From assembly GCF_023806465.1 (NCBI RefSeq), contig NZ_JAMSLS010000004.1:74498-138497 (forward strand): DNA of 64,000 nucleotides. Direction: 5' to 3'. Both the position numbers and the translations under genes were made by a program. Each line of letters begins with the position of its first letter. Position 1 is the stretch's first letter. The notes below the pieces were generated by a model. It did no database searches and was not told the DNA's origin. It worked only from the letters and a program-made list of their open reading frames with translations. This document shows, piece after piece, positions 17,278-27,744 of this stretch. This DNA is from Thermomicrobium sp. CFH 73360 (GTDB lineage: Bacteria; Chloroflexota; Chloroflexia; Thermomicrobiales; Thermomicrobiaceae).

Positions 17278-18597
17278 TCAACGGACATTGGCCGTTTCGT
17301 CATCAGTCAATGGTAGCTCACGGCCACTCTCGAAATCGTAGCGGGCGCGGAGTTCACGGTCGTAATAAACGTTCACGACACCGTTGACGATTTCGACATC
17401 GACACTCTTCATGATGAGATCGCTGGGCAACGGACCGAACTCCCGCTCGCGGATGCTGAAGGTACCATCGGCTCGGACGAGGCGCGGCTGGCGACCGAGT
17501 GCCATGAGGTCAGGAGGGAGCTCGGGCAAGCTCGTCGCAGCGCGGACGAGCAAGGCTTCCTCGCCCTTCAACGAGTCTGGATCCTTAATGTCGATCCGCC
17601 AACCAGTCAACTTGTAGGCGAGCCGTGCGTTCTGCCCATCCTTACCAATGGCCTGCGACATCTGCTCGGGCGGGACAACGACCCGTGCGACCTTCTCATC
17701 CTCATTCAGGATCACTGTGATCGGCTTCGCGGGGCTGAGTGCGTTCGCGATGAATGTGCGGATGTCCGAGGACCACTCGATCACGTCGATCTTCTCGCCC
17801 GAAAGCTCGGTGACGATGCTCTGGATTCGCACGCCACGAACGCCGACACAGGCCCCGACGGGGTCGACCTTGTCCTGCCGAGCAGCCACAGCGACCTTGG
17901 AGCGCTGACCCGGCTCGCGGGCGATTGCCATCACCTCAACCGCGCCGCTTGCCACCTCTGGCACCTCCAGCTCGAGCAGGCGCTTAATCAGGTTTGGATG
18001 CGTGCGCGAGACCAAGAGCTGTGGTCCCTTGGCGTCCTTGGTAACCTCGACGAGGTACACCTTGAGGCGCTGGCCAGGACGATAGCGTTCACCTGGAATC
18101 TGCTCGCGAGCGGGCATGATCGCCTCTGCCTTGCCGAAGCTCAAGATCACGGCGCGCGGATCGACTCGCTGGACAGTACCAGTCAGGACTTCCCCGACTC
18201 GGTCGATGAACTCGTTGTAAATCGTTTCGCGCTCAAAGTCGCGGATCCGCTGCAAGATTACCTGCTTCGCCGTTTGTGCTGCGATCCGGCCAAAGTTGGT
18301 GGGCTGGCGCTCCACGCGGACAATATCTCCCACAATTGCGCGCGGATCGATCTTGCGTGCCTCCTCGATTGAAATCTCGGTCAGCGGATCGCGTACGGTT
18401 TCGACGACACGCTTCGGCGCGAAGATGCGAATCCGACCCGTGTTCACATCAAGTTCGATCTCAACTTCCTCGTCCGAGCCAGTAGCCTTCTTATACACTG
18501 TCCGCAGGGCCTGCTGGACGGACTCCATGACCGCTTCGCGCGGAATGCCGCGCTCTGCTGCGATCTGTGCAATAGCAGTGTAGAGATCGCTCTTCAT
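17278..18597 (-). CDS. nusA: Transcription termination/antitermination factor NusA
   Basis: NusA binds RNA polymerase and governs pausing, termination and antitermination. The 439-residue product has the N-terminal polymerase-binding domain (1-125), an S1 domain (about 130-200, GEVLTGTVQRVDPRAVILSFGKAEA), and two KH domains (DPVGACVGVRGVRIQSIV and QAIGKDGQNARLAYKLTGW). It lacks the C-terminal acidic repeats, as in many non-proteobacteria. It is the first gene of its operon; rimP, its usual upstream partner, is absent. A promoter and a terminator-like hairpin precede it (18659-18741). Confidence 0.97.
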   Translation of the reverse strand: MKSDLYTAIAQIAAERGIPREAVMESVQQALRTVYKKATGSDEEVEIELDVNTGRIRIFAPKRVVETVRDPLTEISIEEARKIDPRAIVGDIVRVERQPTNFGRIAAQTAKQVILQRIRDFERETIYNEFIDRVGEVLTGTVQRVDPRAVILSFGKAEAIMPAREQIPGERYRPGQRLKVYLVEVTKDAKGPQLLVSRTHPNLIKRLLELEVPEVASGAVEVMAIAREPGQRSKVAVAARQDKVDPVGACVGVRGVRIQSIVTELSGEKIDVIEWSSDIRTFIANALSPAKPITVILNEDEKVARVVVPPEQMSQAIGKDGQNARLAYKLTGWRIDIKDPDSLKGEEALLVRAATSLPELPPDLMALGRQPRLVRADGTFSIREREFGPLPSDLIMKSVDVEIVNGVVNVYYDRELRARYDFESGRELPLTDDETANVR

Positions 18598-18658
18598 TGT
18601 TGATCGCCCCCCTCATTTCGCGCTCCGGGGTCCCGGGCGGTAGGCTGCCGACCGGGGC

Positions 18659-18685
18659 AAAAATTAAAGTGGGCATTGCCCACTT
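18659..18685 (-). terminator. Terminator-like hairpin in the nusA leader (candidate attenuator)
   Basis: On the minus strand an 8-bp stem AAGTGGGC/GCCCACTT with a 3-base loop (18667-18685) is followed at once by TAATTTTTG. It lies downstream of the nusA promoter and about 70 bases upstream of the nusA start, so it would act on nusA's own transcript. The interrupted U-tract is what a weak, factor-dependent terminator looks like. Confidence 0.6.
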
Positions 18686-18712
18686 GTCCGGGGCGCTCCG
18701 TTTACCATAGAC

Positions 18713-18741
18713 AGTATAGCAGTCGACTCGCGTTGTTGCAA
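18713..18741 (-). promoter_or_regulatory. Promoter of the nusA operon
   Basis: On the minus strand, -35 TTGCAA (18736-18741) and -10 TATACT (18713-18718) are spaced exactly 17 bases. The predicted start of transcription is near 18706, giving a leader of about 110 bases. Confidence 0.78.
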
Positions 18742-18790
18742 GACAGAGCCAGGACTTGACGGCCTTCCCGATGAGAGTGACCGCCACTGT

Positions 18791-18796
18791 TATACT
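18791..18796 (+). promoter_or_regulatory. Likely -10 box for yvcK
   Basis: TATACT lies 34 bases before the yvcK start in the gap divergent from nusA. No good -35 is seen at 16-18 bases; TTGACG at 18756-18761 is too far at 29 bases. Confidence 0.4.
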
Positions 18797-18830
18797 GGGG
18801 CGGGGCTGCGGGACGGGAAACGGGGGACCG

Positions 18831-21274
<2,444 letters not shown>

Positions 21275-21299
21275 GTCTGTGGAGGGCTGGTCGACCACA

Positions 21300-22493
21300 A
21301 TGGCGAGACGAATGCGGACACTACGCGATCTCGACGTGACTGAACGTCGAGTGCTGGTGCGGGTCGATTACAACGTCCCTCTCGAGAATGGACGGGTTAC
21401 CGACGATACGCGGATTCGCGCGACCGTCGAGACTATCCGATGGCTCCTCGATCAGCGAGCGCGCATCATTCTCTGCACCCATCTCGGGCGACCAAAGGGG
21501 CAAGTGCGGGAAGAACTCCGACTTGCTCCAGTCGCTGCGGCCCTGAGCACGGTATTGGGGCAATCGGTTCGCTATGTCCGCGACATCGTTGGACCAGAGG
21601 CGCGGGAAATGGCGCGGCGACTCCAGCCTGGTGAGGTCGGCCTGCTAGAAAATCTGCGGTTCGATCGGCGAGAGGAACAGAACGACCCCGAGTTTGCGGC
21701 TGCACTTGCCAGCTTGGCGGAGCGCTACGTGAATGACGCGTTTGGGGCTGCGCATCGTGCCCATGCGTCCGTCGTGGGTGTAGCGAAGCTGTTACCGAGA
21801 GCTGCTGGATTTCTCATGGAGCGCGAGGTAGCAGCGCTCGAGCGCGTCCTGCACAGCACCGAGCGGCCCTTTGTGCTCGTACTCGGCGGAGCGAAGGTCT
21901 CAGACAAGATCGGTGTGATCGAGAACTTGCTTCCCCGAGCCGATGCATTGTTGCTCGGGGGTGGTATGGCGAATACATTCCTGCGCGCACAGGGGTTCGA
22001 GGTCGGCCGATCACTTGTCGAAGAAGACAAGGTCGAAGAGGCGAGGCGATTGTTCGCTCTTGCAGCGCAGCACGGCGTTCGCGTGGAACTCCCGGTGGAT
22101 GTCGTCGTTGCGCCTTCCCTCAGTGCAGTCGATGCGCGCCAGATTCTTCGCGTAGCGGAGATGTCTGCCGATCAGGCGATCTACGACATCGGACCAGAGA
22201 CTGTCCGTCACTTTGCAGCGGTCATCGCTACCGCGCAGCTCCTCGTCTGGAATGGTCCAATGGGTGTCTATGAGGTACCCGAGTTCCGGGAGGGAACGCG
22301 CGGGGTGGCCGAAGCGGTGGCAGCATGCCCCGGTTTTACGTTGGTCGGAGGTGGCGATTCGGTAGCAGCGCTCAAGGAACTCGGGTTGGCTGACCGGGTC
22401 GATCATCTTTCGACCGGTGGTGGGGCCACGCTTGAGTACCTGGAAGGGCGGGAACTTCCAGGCGTTGCGGTGCTCATGGAGGGCGGCGAGTGA
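21300..22493 (+). CDS. pgk: Phosphoglycerate kinase
   Basis: The enzyme transfers phosphate between 1,3-bisphosphoglycerate and ADP. The 397-residue product has the N-terminal signature VLVRVDYNVPLENGRVTDDTRI, the substrate loop CTHLGRPKG, and the nucleotide-binding end VGGGDSVAALKELGL. The start at ATG 21300 is preferred, with GGAGGG about 13 bases upstream; GTG at 21279 would add seven residues. It follows gap within 26 bases and overlaps tpiA by 4 bases. Confidence 0.97.
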   Translation: MARRMRTLRDLDVTERRVLVRVDYNVPLENGRVTDDTRIRATVETIRWLLDQRARIILCTHLGRPKGQVREELRLAPVAAALSTVLGQSVRYVRDIVGPEAREMARRLQPGEVGLLENLRFDRREEQNDPEFAAALASLAERYVNDAFGAAHRAHASVVGVAKLLPRAAGFLMEREVAALERVLHSTERPFVLVLGGAKVSDKIGVIENLLPRADALLLGGGMANTFLRAQGFEVGRSLVEEDKVEEARRLFALAAQHGVRVELPVDVVVAPSLSAVDARQILRVAEMSADQAIYDIGPETVRHFAAVIATAQLLVWNGPMGVYEVPEFREGTRGVAEAVAACPGFTLVGGGDSVAALKELGLADRVDHLSTGGGATLEYLEGRELPGVAVLMEGGE

Positions 22494-23272
22494 CGGCAGG
22501 GGAGCGACGGTGGCTCATCGCTGGTAACTGGAAGATGCATACAACATATGAGGAGGCGCTGGAGCTTGCAGAGGCGATCCAGCGACGCTGTCCCTCTCTC
22601 CCGAATGTCGAGGTTATCCTGATCCCACCGTTTCCGTGGATCGTTCCGCTGGTGGAACGGTTACGCGGGAGTTCGATTGCTCTCGGTGGTCAGACGTGCA
22701 GCGCATATGACCAAGGGGCCTATACCGGAGAGGTTTCTGCTCGTATGATTGCCCCGTTCTGCCGGTATGTTATCGTCGGGCACAGCGAGCGTCGTCGCCT
22801 CTTCGGTGAAACGGACGAGGTCGTCGCAGCAAAATTGCGTGTCGCACTTCGTTATGGGCTTCGACCGATTCTTTGTGTCGGTGAGAGCCTGGAGGAACGC
22901 GAGGCCGGAGCGACGCTCCACGTGGTTGAGCGGCAGCTCCGATCGGCCTGTGAGTCTTTGTCTCTGGCAGAGTGTGAGCGCGTTGTTATCGCGTACGAAC
23001 CTGTGTGGGCGATCGGAACTGGGAAACCGGCGACTCCCTCGGATGCCCAGTCAGTGGCAGAGTGGATCCGTCGCTGGTTTGTCTTGCGCTTTGGGGATGT
23101 TGGCAAGGAGCTCCGGATTCTTTATGGGGGAAGCGTCACGGCGGAGAATGCGCCTGGATTCTTCAAGGCGCCGGATATCGATGGAGCTCTTGTTGGCGGG
23201 GCGAGTTTGGATGCGACGCAGTTTTGTGGCATCGTCGAAGCAACGCAGAGTGTGGAAGCACGCTCGGAATAG
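22490..23272 (+). CDS. tpiA: Triosephosphate isomerase
   Basis: The enzyme interconverts dihydroxyacetone phosphate and glyceraldehyde-3-phosphate. The 260-residue barrel shows the substrate lysine in IAGNWKMHTT, the catalytic His in IVGHSERRRLFGE, and the catalytic Glu in IAYEPVWAIGTGKPATP, with LYGGSVTAENA at the phosphate site. It starts with GTG overlapping the pgk stop. Its end is followed by AGGAGG for secG. Confidence 0.98.
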   Translation: MTAGERRWLIAGNWKMHTTYEEALELAEAIQRRCPSLPNVEVILIPPFPWIVPLVERLRGSSIALGGQTCSAYDQGAYTGEVSARMIAPFCRYVIVGHSERRRLFGETDEVVAAKLRVALRYGLRPILCVGESLEEREAGATLHVVERQLRSACESLSLAECERVVIAYEPVWAIGTGKPATPSDAQSVAEWIRRWFVLRFGDVGKELRILYGGSVTAENAPGFFKAPDIDGALVGGASLDATQFCGIVEATQSVEARSE

Positions 23273-23286
23273 GAGGCGGTCACTCA

Positions 23287-23508
23287 ATGGAAGCGGCTTT
23301 CTATATCGCAATAATCCTCGTTTCGCTTCTCCTTATGATGGTCATCCTCCTGCAGACCAAGGCGTCAGGCTTTAGCGGTGCGTTCGGTGGTGATACCTCA
23401 GCCATCTATCGAACCAGGCGAGGGCTCGAAAGAACGCTTTTCCAGCTCACCATCGGCGTGGCAATCGTCTTCGTGGTGCTGTCGATCATTGGGCAGTGGC
23501 TCCTGTAA
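23287..23508 (+). CDS. secG: Preprotein translocase subunit SecG
   Basis: SecG is the small accessory subunit of the SecYEG channel. The 73-residue product has two membrane helices (about 4-22 and 52-70) flanking the conserved loop VILLQTKASGFSGAFGG. AGGAGG (23271-23276) lies ten bases before the ATG, which fixes the start; the open frame upstream is inside tpiA. The position after tpiA is common in bacteria. Confidence 0.93.
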   Translation: MEAAFYIAIILVSLLLMMVILLQTKASGFSGAFGGDTSAIYRTRRGLERTLFQLTIGVAIVFVVLSIIGQWLL

Positions 23509-23534
23509 AGACTGGAAAGCGGAGGGCCAGAGCG

Positions 23535-25253
23535 TTGCTCGGATCACCGCCACGACATCCAACGGTGCGACGCTCGTGGGGACGTCGGTGGCCGGTGTGG
23601 CTGGTAACCTCGATTCTTCTCATCGCGTTCAGTGCCGGTCTGACGGTTTTCCGTTTCCAGCCGACCGGGGAGGCAAGTTCAGGATCGCCAGTTCCGACAC
23701 CGGGAGAAGGCACCAGGCAACCGACAGTTTCGGTCGCCGCTGTAAGCGGTGGCACGTTCCGCCAAGGATTCATTGGGCGGATCGAGACACTGAATCCGCT
23801 CCTGGTGCGGTCGACCGCAGAGAGAGCCGTGTCTGTTTTGTTGTTTGAGGGACTAGTGTGGGTTGATGGTAGCGGTATCCCCCAGCCAGCCTTGGCTGAT
23901 CGGTGGGAAACGAGCGGGGATGGGCTTGAGTACACAGTTCACTTGCGTGACGACGCTCTTTGGCATGACGGACAGCCGGTAACGGCGCGGGATGTGCTCT
24001 TTACGGTGCGGCTGATACAGGCACCGGATTTCCCCGGCGATCCAACACTGGCTGACTTTTGGCGCAGTGTTCAGGTCGCAGTCATCGACGCGCATACGGT
24101 GCGGTTCCGTTTGGCGGAACCTTATGCCCCTTTCCCAACATACTTAGCTCTACCAATCGTTCCAGAGCATTTGCTGGAGGGGACGTTGCCTACAGACCTT
24201 TCGGAGAGCTCGTTCTCTGTGCATCCGATCGGCTCGGGGCCATATCGGCTGGAACGGGCCGATCTCCGAACGGGAATGATCCAGTTGGTACGGTTTGACG
24301 GATACCAGCGGCCCCAGCTGATATTCGAGCGTGTTACGATTCGTTTGTTTGAGTCCGCTGAAGAGGCACTTGCTGCGTTCAGGGAGGGAGAGCTGGACGC
24401 ACTTGAGCCTGTTCCGTGGAAGGCTATCCAGGATGGTCAACTTTTGGGGAAGCATGCTCGCATTTATGCTCCGTCGCTTGCTGGATTCACCGCGTTGTTC
24501 TTGAACGGCCAGGCACAATTCTTCACTGATGTACGAGTGCGTCAGGCACTCTCGCTTGCGATTGATCGAGAGCGGCTGATTCGTGACGTTTTGGGGGGGC
24601 AGGCAGAACCAGGGAATGGGCCGATTCCACCGGCGTCGTGGGCGTATCAAGAACAGGACTACCGGTATGATCCGGCTGTAGCAGTCAGGCTCCTGCGCGA
24701 TGCCGGATGGGAAGATCGGGATGGCGATGGGGTCCTGGACAAGGAAGGATTAAACTTCCGCTTCACACTTCTCGTGAATGTGGACGATCCACAGCGGGTC
24801 GCAGTCGCACAGGCTGTGGCGCAACAGCTCGCTGAAGTCGGTTTGAGTGTCACAGTCCAACCGATCGCTGCACCATCGCTTGAGCGGCAACTCCTCGATC
24901 GGGAGTTTACCGCAGCAGTTTTTGGTTGGATGTCGACATCAGGCGATCCGGACATGTTCGAAATGTGGCACTCAACTCAAGCCGAAGGAGGAGCGAATAT
25001 CACCAGTTTTCGTAGTAGGACCGTAGACATCTTACTCGAGCAGGCTCGTCACTCGCTGGATCGTTCAGAACGTCGTTCACTCTATGTCGAGTTCCAGCGA
25101 CTTTTTGCAGAGTACGTTCCCGCTATCGTTCTCTACTATCCTCGGTACTGCTTCGTCGTGAGCGATCGTATTGGTGGGGTAGATGCGTCACCGCTGGTCG
25201 CTCCGGAGGACCACTTCCGACAACTCCCACGCTGGTATCGCGTCGAGCGCTAG
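23535..25253 (+). CDS. ABC transporter substrate-binding protein, family 5 (peptide/nickel type)
   Basis: This extracytoplasmic solute-binding protein of about 572 residues has a basic N-terminus, one membrane helix (WLVTSILLIAFSAGLTVF), a Pro/Ser/Thr linker and the SBP_bac_5 fold (ETLNPLLVRSTAERAVSVLLFEGLVW, YTVHLRDDALWHDGQPVTARDVLFT, VRQALSLAIDRERLI). There is no lipobox cysteine, so it appears to be anchored by its helix. DRDGDGVLD is a calcium-type loop. A TTG at 23535 with GGAGGG eight bases upstream is preferred; GTG at 23496, inside the secG end, has no ribosome site. No permease or ATPase genes are adjacent. The ligand is unknown. Confidence 0.85.
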   Translation: MLGSPPRHPTVRRSWGRRWPVWLVTSILLIAFSAGLTVFRFQPTGEASSGSPVPTPGEGTRQPTVSVAAVSGGTFRQGFIGRIETLNPLLVRSTAERAVSVLLFEGLVWVDGSGIPQPALADRWETSGDGLEYTVHLRDDALWHDGQPVTARDVLFTVRLIQAPDFPGDPTLADFWRSVQVAVIDAHTVRFRLAEPYAPFPTYLALPIVPEHLLEGTLPTDLSESSFSVHPIGSGPYRLERADLRTGMIQLVRFDGYQRPQLIFERVTIRLFESAEEALAAFREGELDALEPVPWKAIQDGQLLGKHARIYAPSLAGFTALFLNGQAQFFTDVRVRQALSLAIDRERLIRDVLGGQAEPGNGPIPPASWAYQEQDYRYDPAVAVRLLRDAGWEDRDGDGVLDKEGLNFRFTLLVNVDDPQRVAVAQAVAQQLAEVGLSVTVQPIAAPSLERQLLDREFTAAVFGWMSTSGDPDMFEMWHSTQAEGGANITSFRSRTVDILLEQARHSLDRSERRSLYVEFQRLFAEYVPAIVLYYPRYCFVVSDRIGGVDASPLVAPEDHFRQLPRWYRVER

Positions 25254-25319
25254 TCCGGAGCAGGGTGTCCCGGGTATACTGCATTCCAATGTGCGGATGT
25301 CCTTGACGGGAGGTTCTCG
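25254..25319 (+). promoter_or_regulatory. Candidate promoter region of tatA
   Basis: TATACT at 25275-25280 is a good -10 box 40 bases before tatA; the -35 is not convincing. GGGAGG (25308-25313) is the tatA ribosome site. Confidence 0.4.
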
Positions 25320-25508
25320 ATGTTCCCTCTGTTATTGCCATCGCTCGGTTGGCAAGAACTGCTGCTTGTGCTTCTGATTGTCGTGATCGTCTTCGGTGCA
25401 GGACGGCTGCCAGAGATTGGAGGCGCGATTGGACGAACGATCCGGGAATTTCGTGCGGCAACGAAGGAGGTTTCGGCTGACATCCCTGCAGAAGAGCAGC
25501 GAAGTTAA
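25320..25508 (+). CDS. tatA: Sec-independent translocase component TatA
   Basis: TatA forms the protein-conducting assembly of the twin-arginine pathway. The 62-residue product has one N-terminal helix (WQELLLVLLIVVIVF), the hinge GAGRLPEIGGAIG, and an amphipathic helix IREFRAATKEV. The usual FGPGKLP hinge here reads FGAGRLP. It is a compact TatA; a longer Tat family gene lies at 44766, and tatC is not in the window. Its end faces the small gene at 25521. Confidence 0.88.
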   Translation: MFPLLLPSLGWQELLLVLLIVVIVFGAGRLPEIGGAIGRTIREFRAATKEVSADIPAEEQRS

Positions 25509-25520
25509 GAACTCCGTCTG

Positions 25521-25787
25521 TCAGCGGGAAGTAGCCGGGTCGTCACGGAAAATCGTGAGAAGCTCTTCCCCAGCGGGGGAGCGTTCTGTATCAAGGAGTT
25601 CGATGAAGGTAATTCGGTGCCAGGGATAGAGAATCGTCGTGACCCCATCGGCGATAGTTGGGAGGCGCTTGCCATCGCGTCGCCGTGGATTACGGAGCAC
25701 GAGATAGCTGTCCCGTGGATCAGGAAGATCATCAATTTCGGCAACAAATGGATCATCGTTCATGACGTGAACGATCACGCGCAGCAT
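25521..25787 (-). CDS. Conserved-looking hypothetical protein, 88 residues
   Basis: I recognise no family. The product is soluble, starts MLRVIVHVMNDDPFVAEIDDLPDP and contains a basic RRRDGKRLP stretch. It looks like a compact beta-rich domain with no cysteines and no membrane segment. The gene is supported by a strong ribosome site (GAGAGGAG eight bases before ATG) and by a 13-base overlap with the end of the kinase gene, so it is translationally coupled and probably functionally linked to it. Confidence 0.65.
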   Translation of the reverse strand: MLRVIVHVMNDDPFVAEIDDLPDPRDSYLVLRNPRRRDGKRLPTIADGVTTILYPWHRITFIELLDTERSPAGEELLTIFRDDPATSR

Positions 25788-27643
25788 GCCGATGTCTCCT
25801 CTCTCTCCGTCAAGTCCAGGGCATAGAGTCGACCGTCAAGCGCGCCGATATACACGAGTGACCCATCAATAGCGGGAGTTGCGACGATAGGGGTGCCAAG
25901 GTCGTCGGTCCGGATAATCTCGCCGTTCCGAGTGATGGAGAGCAGCTTTCCGGTTCCAGTGGCAACCAGCAGTGTAGCGCGGTACGGGACTGGTGTGCTG
26001 GCGATACGCCCCTCGACATCGAGTTCCCAGACTTTTTCACCTGACTGCGGATAACAGGCGAAGATATGGCCTGCATTTCCGGCTAGGATAAGCAGTTTCC
26101 CCCAAAGTACAGCGCTCGCGACGAACGCATCGTCGAAATGCTTTACCCAGAGGGGATCACCCCCCTCGAGAGGAAGACGCATGACCGTTCCGTCGAGAGA
26201 GGCAACGATAATGCTCGTTCCGTCGAGAACAGGACGACTCCAGATGGGAGCCACGAGGCGAGAACGCCAGAGGAGTTGACCGTCGCTGAGGGCGCGGAGG
26301 GTGATAGTTCCGTCGTCGGCAGCGATCACGACGCGGTCACTGACAACGAGCGGCGTCGCACGCACCGGGCTACCAGCTTGCCAACGCCAGATCAATCCCC
26401 CCGAGTGCGAAGCGAGAACGTAAAGGAAGCCGTCATCACTGCCGATTGCAACGAGTTTACCAGCCGCCGTTGGCGACGCGCGGACTGGGCCAGCCGTACG
26501 GTATCGCCAGAGGAAGACCCCCTCGTTACGCTCGAGGCAGTAGATGGCCCCGTCATCGGAACCAAAAACGATCGCGCCGCCAAGGTCGCAAGGTGTCGTT
26601 GCAATGCCTCTCCCGGTCGGGAAGCGCCAACGGAGGTAACCGGTTCGAGCCTCGAGAGCATAAAGTGTTCCGTCGTAGGAGCCGAATACCACAAGATCGT
26701 CAGTGAGCAGTGGGGATCCGCGAACCTCATCACTGGTGCGAAAGCTCCAGCGAATACGGAATGATCCCTCAGCACCAAAATCCGGTCGGGTTAGTGACGG
26801 TGGACGGGGATGAGGTGAAACGGCGAGCGGTTCACGGAGTGCGCGTACTGCCTGTGCCATCGCAGAGGCGCTGGGAAACCGCTCAGCTGGATCGTAGGCG
26901 AGTGCTCGCAAGATGATGGCCTCGAACGAGGAGGAGAGCGCAGGATTGACGGATCGAGGAAGACGTTTGGTCAGTGAGAAGGGCGGCTGGTCGCGGGGGT
27001 CAATACCAGTTGCGAGATGATAAAGTGTTGCGCCGAGCGCGTAGAGATCACTGCGCGGATCGGCGACGCCGCGATATTGCTCGGGGGAAGCGTAGCCCTC
27101 GGTACCGATCATGGTGCCGCGGGTTTGGGGCTGAAAGAGGCGAGCGATCCCGAAATCGATGAGGCAAAGCGAACCATCTTGCCGTCGCATGATGTTGGAA
27201 GGCTTGAGATCACGAAAGACGATCGGTTGAGGATGCTGAGAGTGCAAGTACTCGAGCACATCAAGGAGTTCGAGTGTCCACTCGATGAGAAGCGGCTCGG
27301 GAATGGGACTGCCAAGACGCGCAAGATAGCATTCCAGATCTTCACCATCGATGTATTCGAGGACGAGGCAGCAGCGGTCATCTTCGGAAAAGAAGTCGTA
27401 GACTTGCGGAATCGCAGGGTGGCGGAGCGTAGCCAAAAGGCTGGCTTCTCGTTCAAAGGCGATGCGCTGAAGCTCAGCAAGCGTGGGATCCTCACTGGCG
27501 CGTATGATCTTAAGGGCACAGAGACGCTGGACATGCGGGAAATGTTCATCACGAGCCAAAAACACCGTGCTCATGCCACCACGGCCGAGTTCACGGAGGA
27601 TCCGGTACCGTCTCGCAAGAATCATGCCGCTCTGCAGGTTCAT
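25775..27643 (-). CDS. Serine/threonine protein kinase fused to a PQQ-type beta-propeller
   Basis: The 622-residue product has a Hanks-type kinase domain (about 1-270): LGRGGMSTVFLAR (glycine loop), CALKII (ATP lysine), FRDLKPSNIM (catalytic loop, with Phe in place of the usual His of HRD), LIDFGIAR (metal Asp) and GTEGYASPEQY (activation segment). After a proline-rich linker, about 330 residues form repeated units such as FGSYDGTLYALEARTG and FGSDDGAIYCLERNEG, the PQQ/PKD-type propeller blades that bind ligands or proteins. No membrane segment is seen between them, so sensing would be in the cytosol. The start at 27643 is preferred over 27664. It is coupled to the 88-residue gene. Confidence 0.9.
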   Translation of the reverse strand: MNLQSGMILARRYRILRELGRGGMSTVFLARDEHFPHVQRLCALKIIRASEDPTLAELQRIAFEREASLLATLRHPAIPQVYDFFSEDDRCCLVLEYIDGEDLECYLARLGSPIPEPLLIEWTLELLDVLEYLHSQHPQPIVFRDLKPSNIMRRQDGSLCLIDFGIARLFQPQTRGTMIGTEGYASPEQYRGVADPRSDLYALGATLYHLATGIDPRDQPPFSLTKRLPRSVNPALSSSFEAIILRALAYDPAERFPSASAMAQAVRALREPLAVSPHPRPPSLTRPDFGAEGSFRIRWSFRTSDEVRGSPLLTDDLVVFGSYDGTLYALEARTGYLRWRFPTGRGIATTPCDLGGAIVFGSDDGAIYCLERNEGVFLWRYRTAGPVRASPTAAGKLVAIGSDDGFLYVLASHSGGLIWRWQAGSPVRATPLVVSDRVVIAADDGTITLRALSDGQLLWRSRLVAPIWSRPVLDGTSIIVASLDGTVMRLPLEGGDPLWVKHFDDAFVASAVLWGKLLILAGNAGHIFACYPQSGEKVWELDVEGRIASTPVPYRATLLVATGTGKLLSITRNGEIIRTDDLGTPIVATPAIDGSLVYIGALDGRLYALDLTEREETSACCA

Positions 27644-27744
27644 ACTTGTGAGTTCGCCCTCCATGGCAGTGATTCCAACTCACCCACAGGATATAATCGG
27701 CGCCCGGGCGAGCGCTGGAGAGAGTGGGGATAGGACCAGAATCG

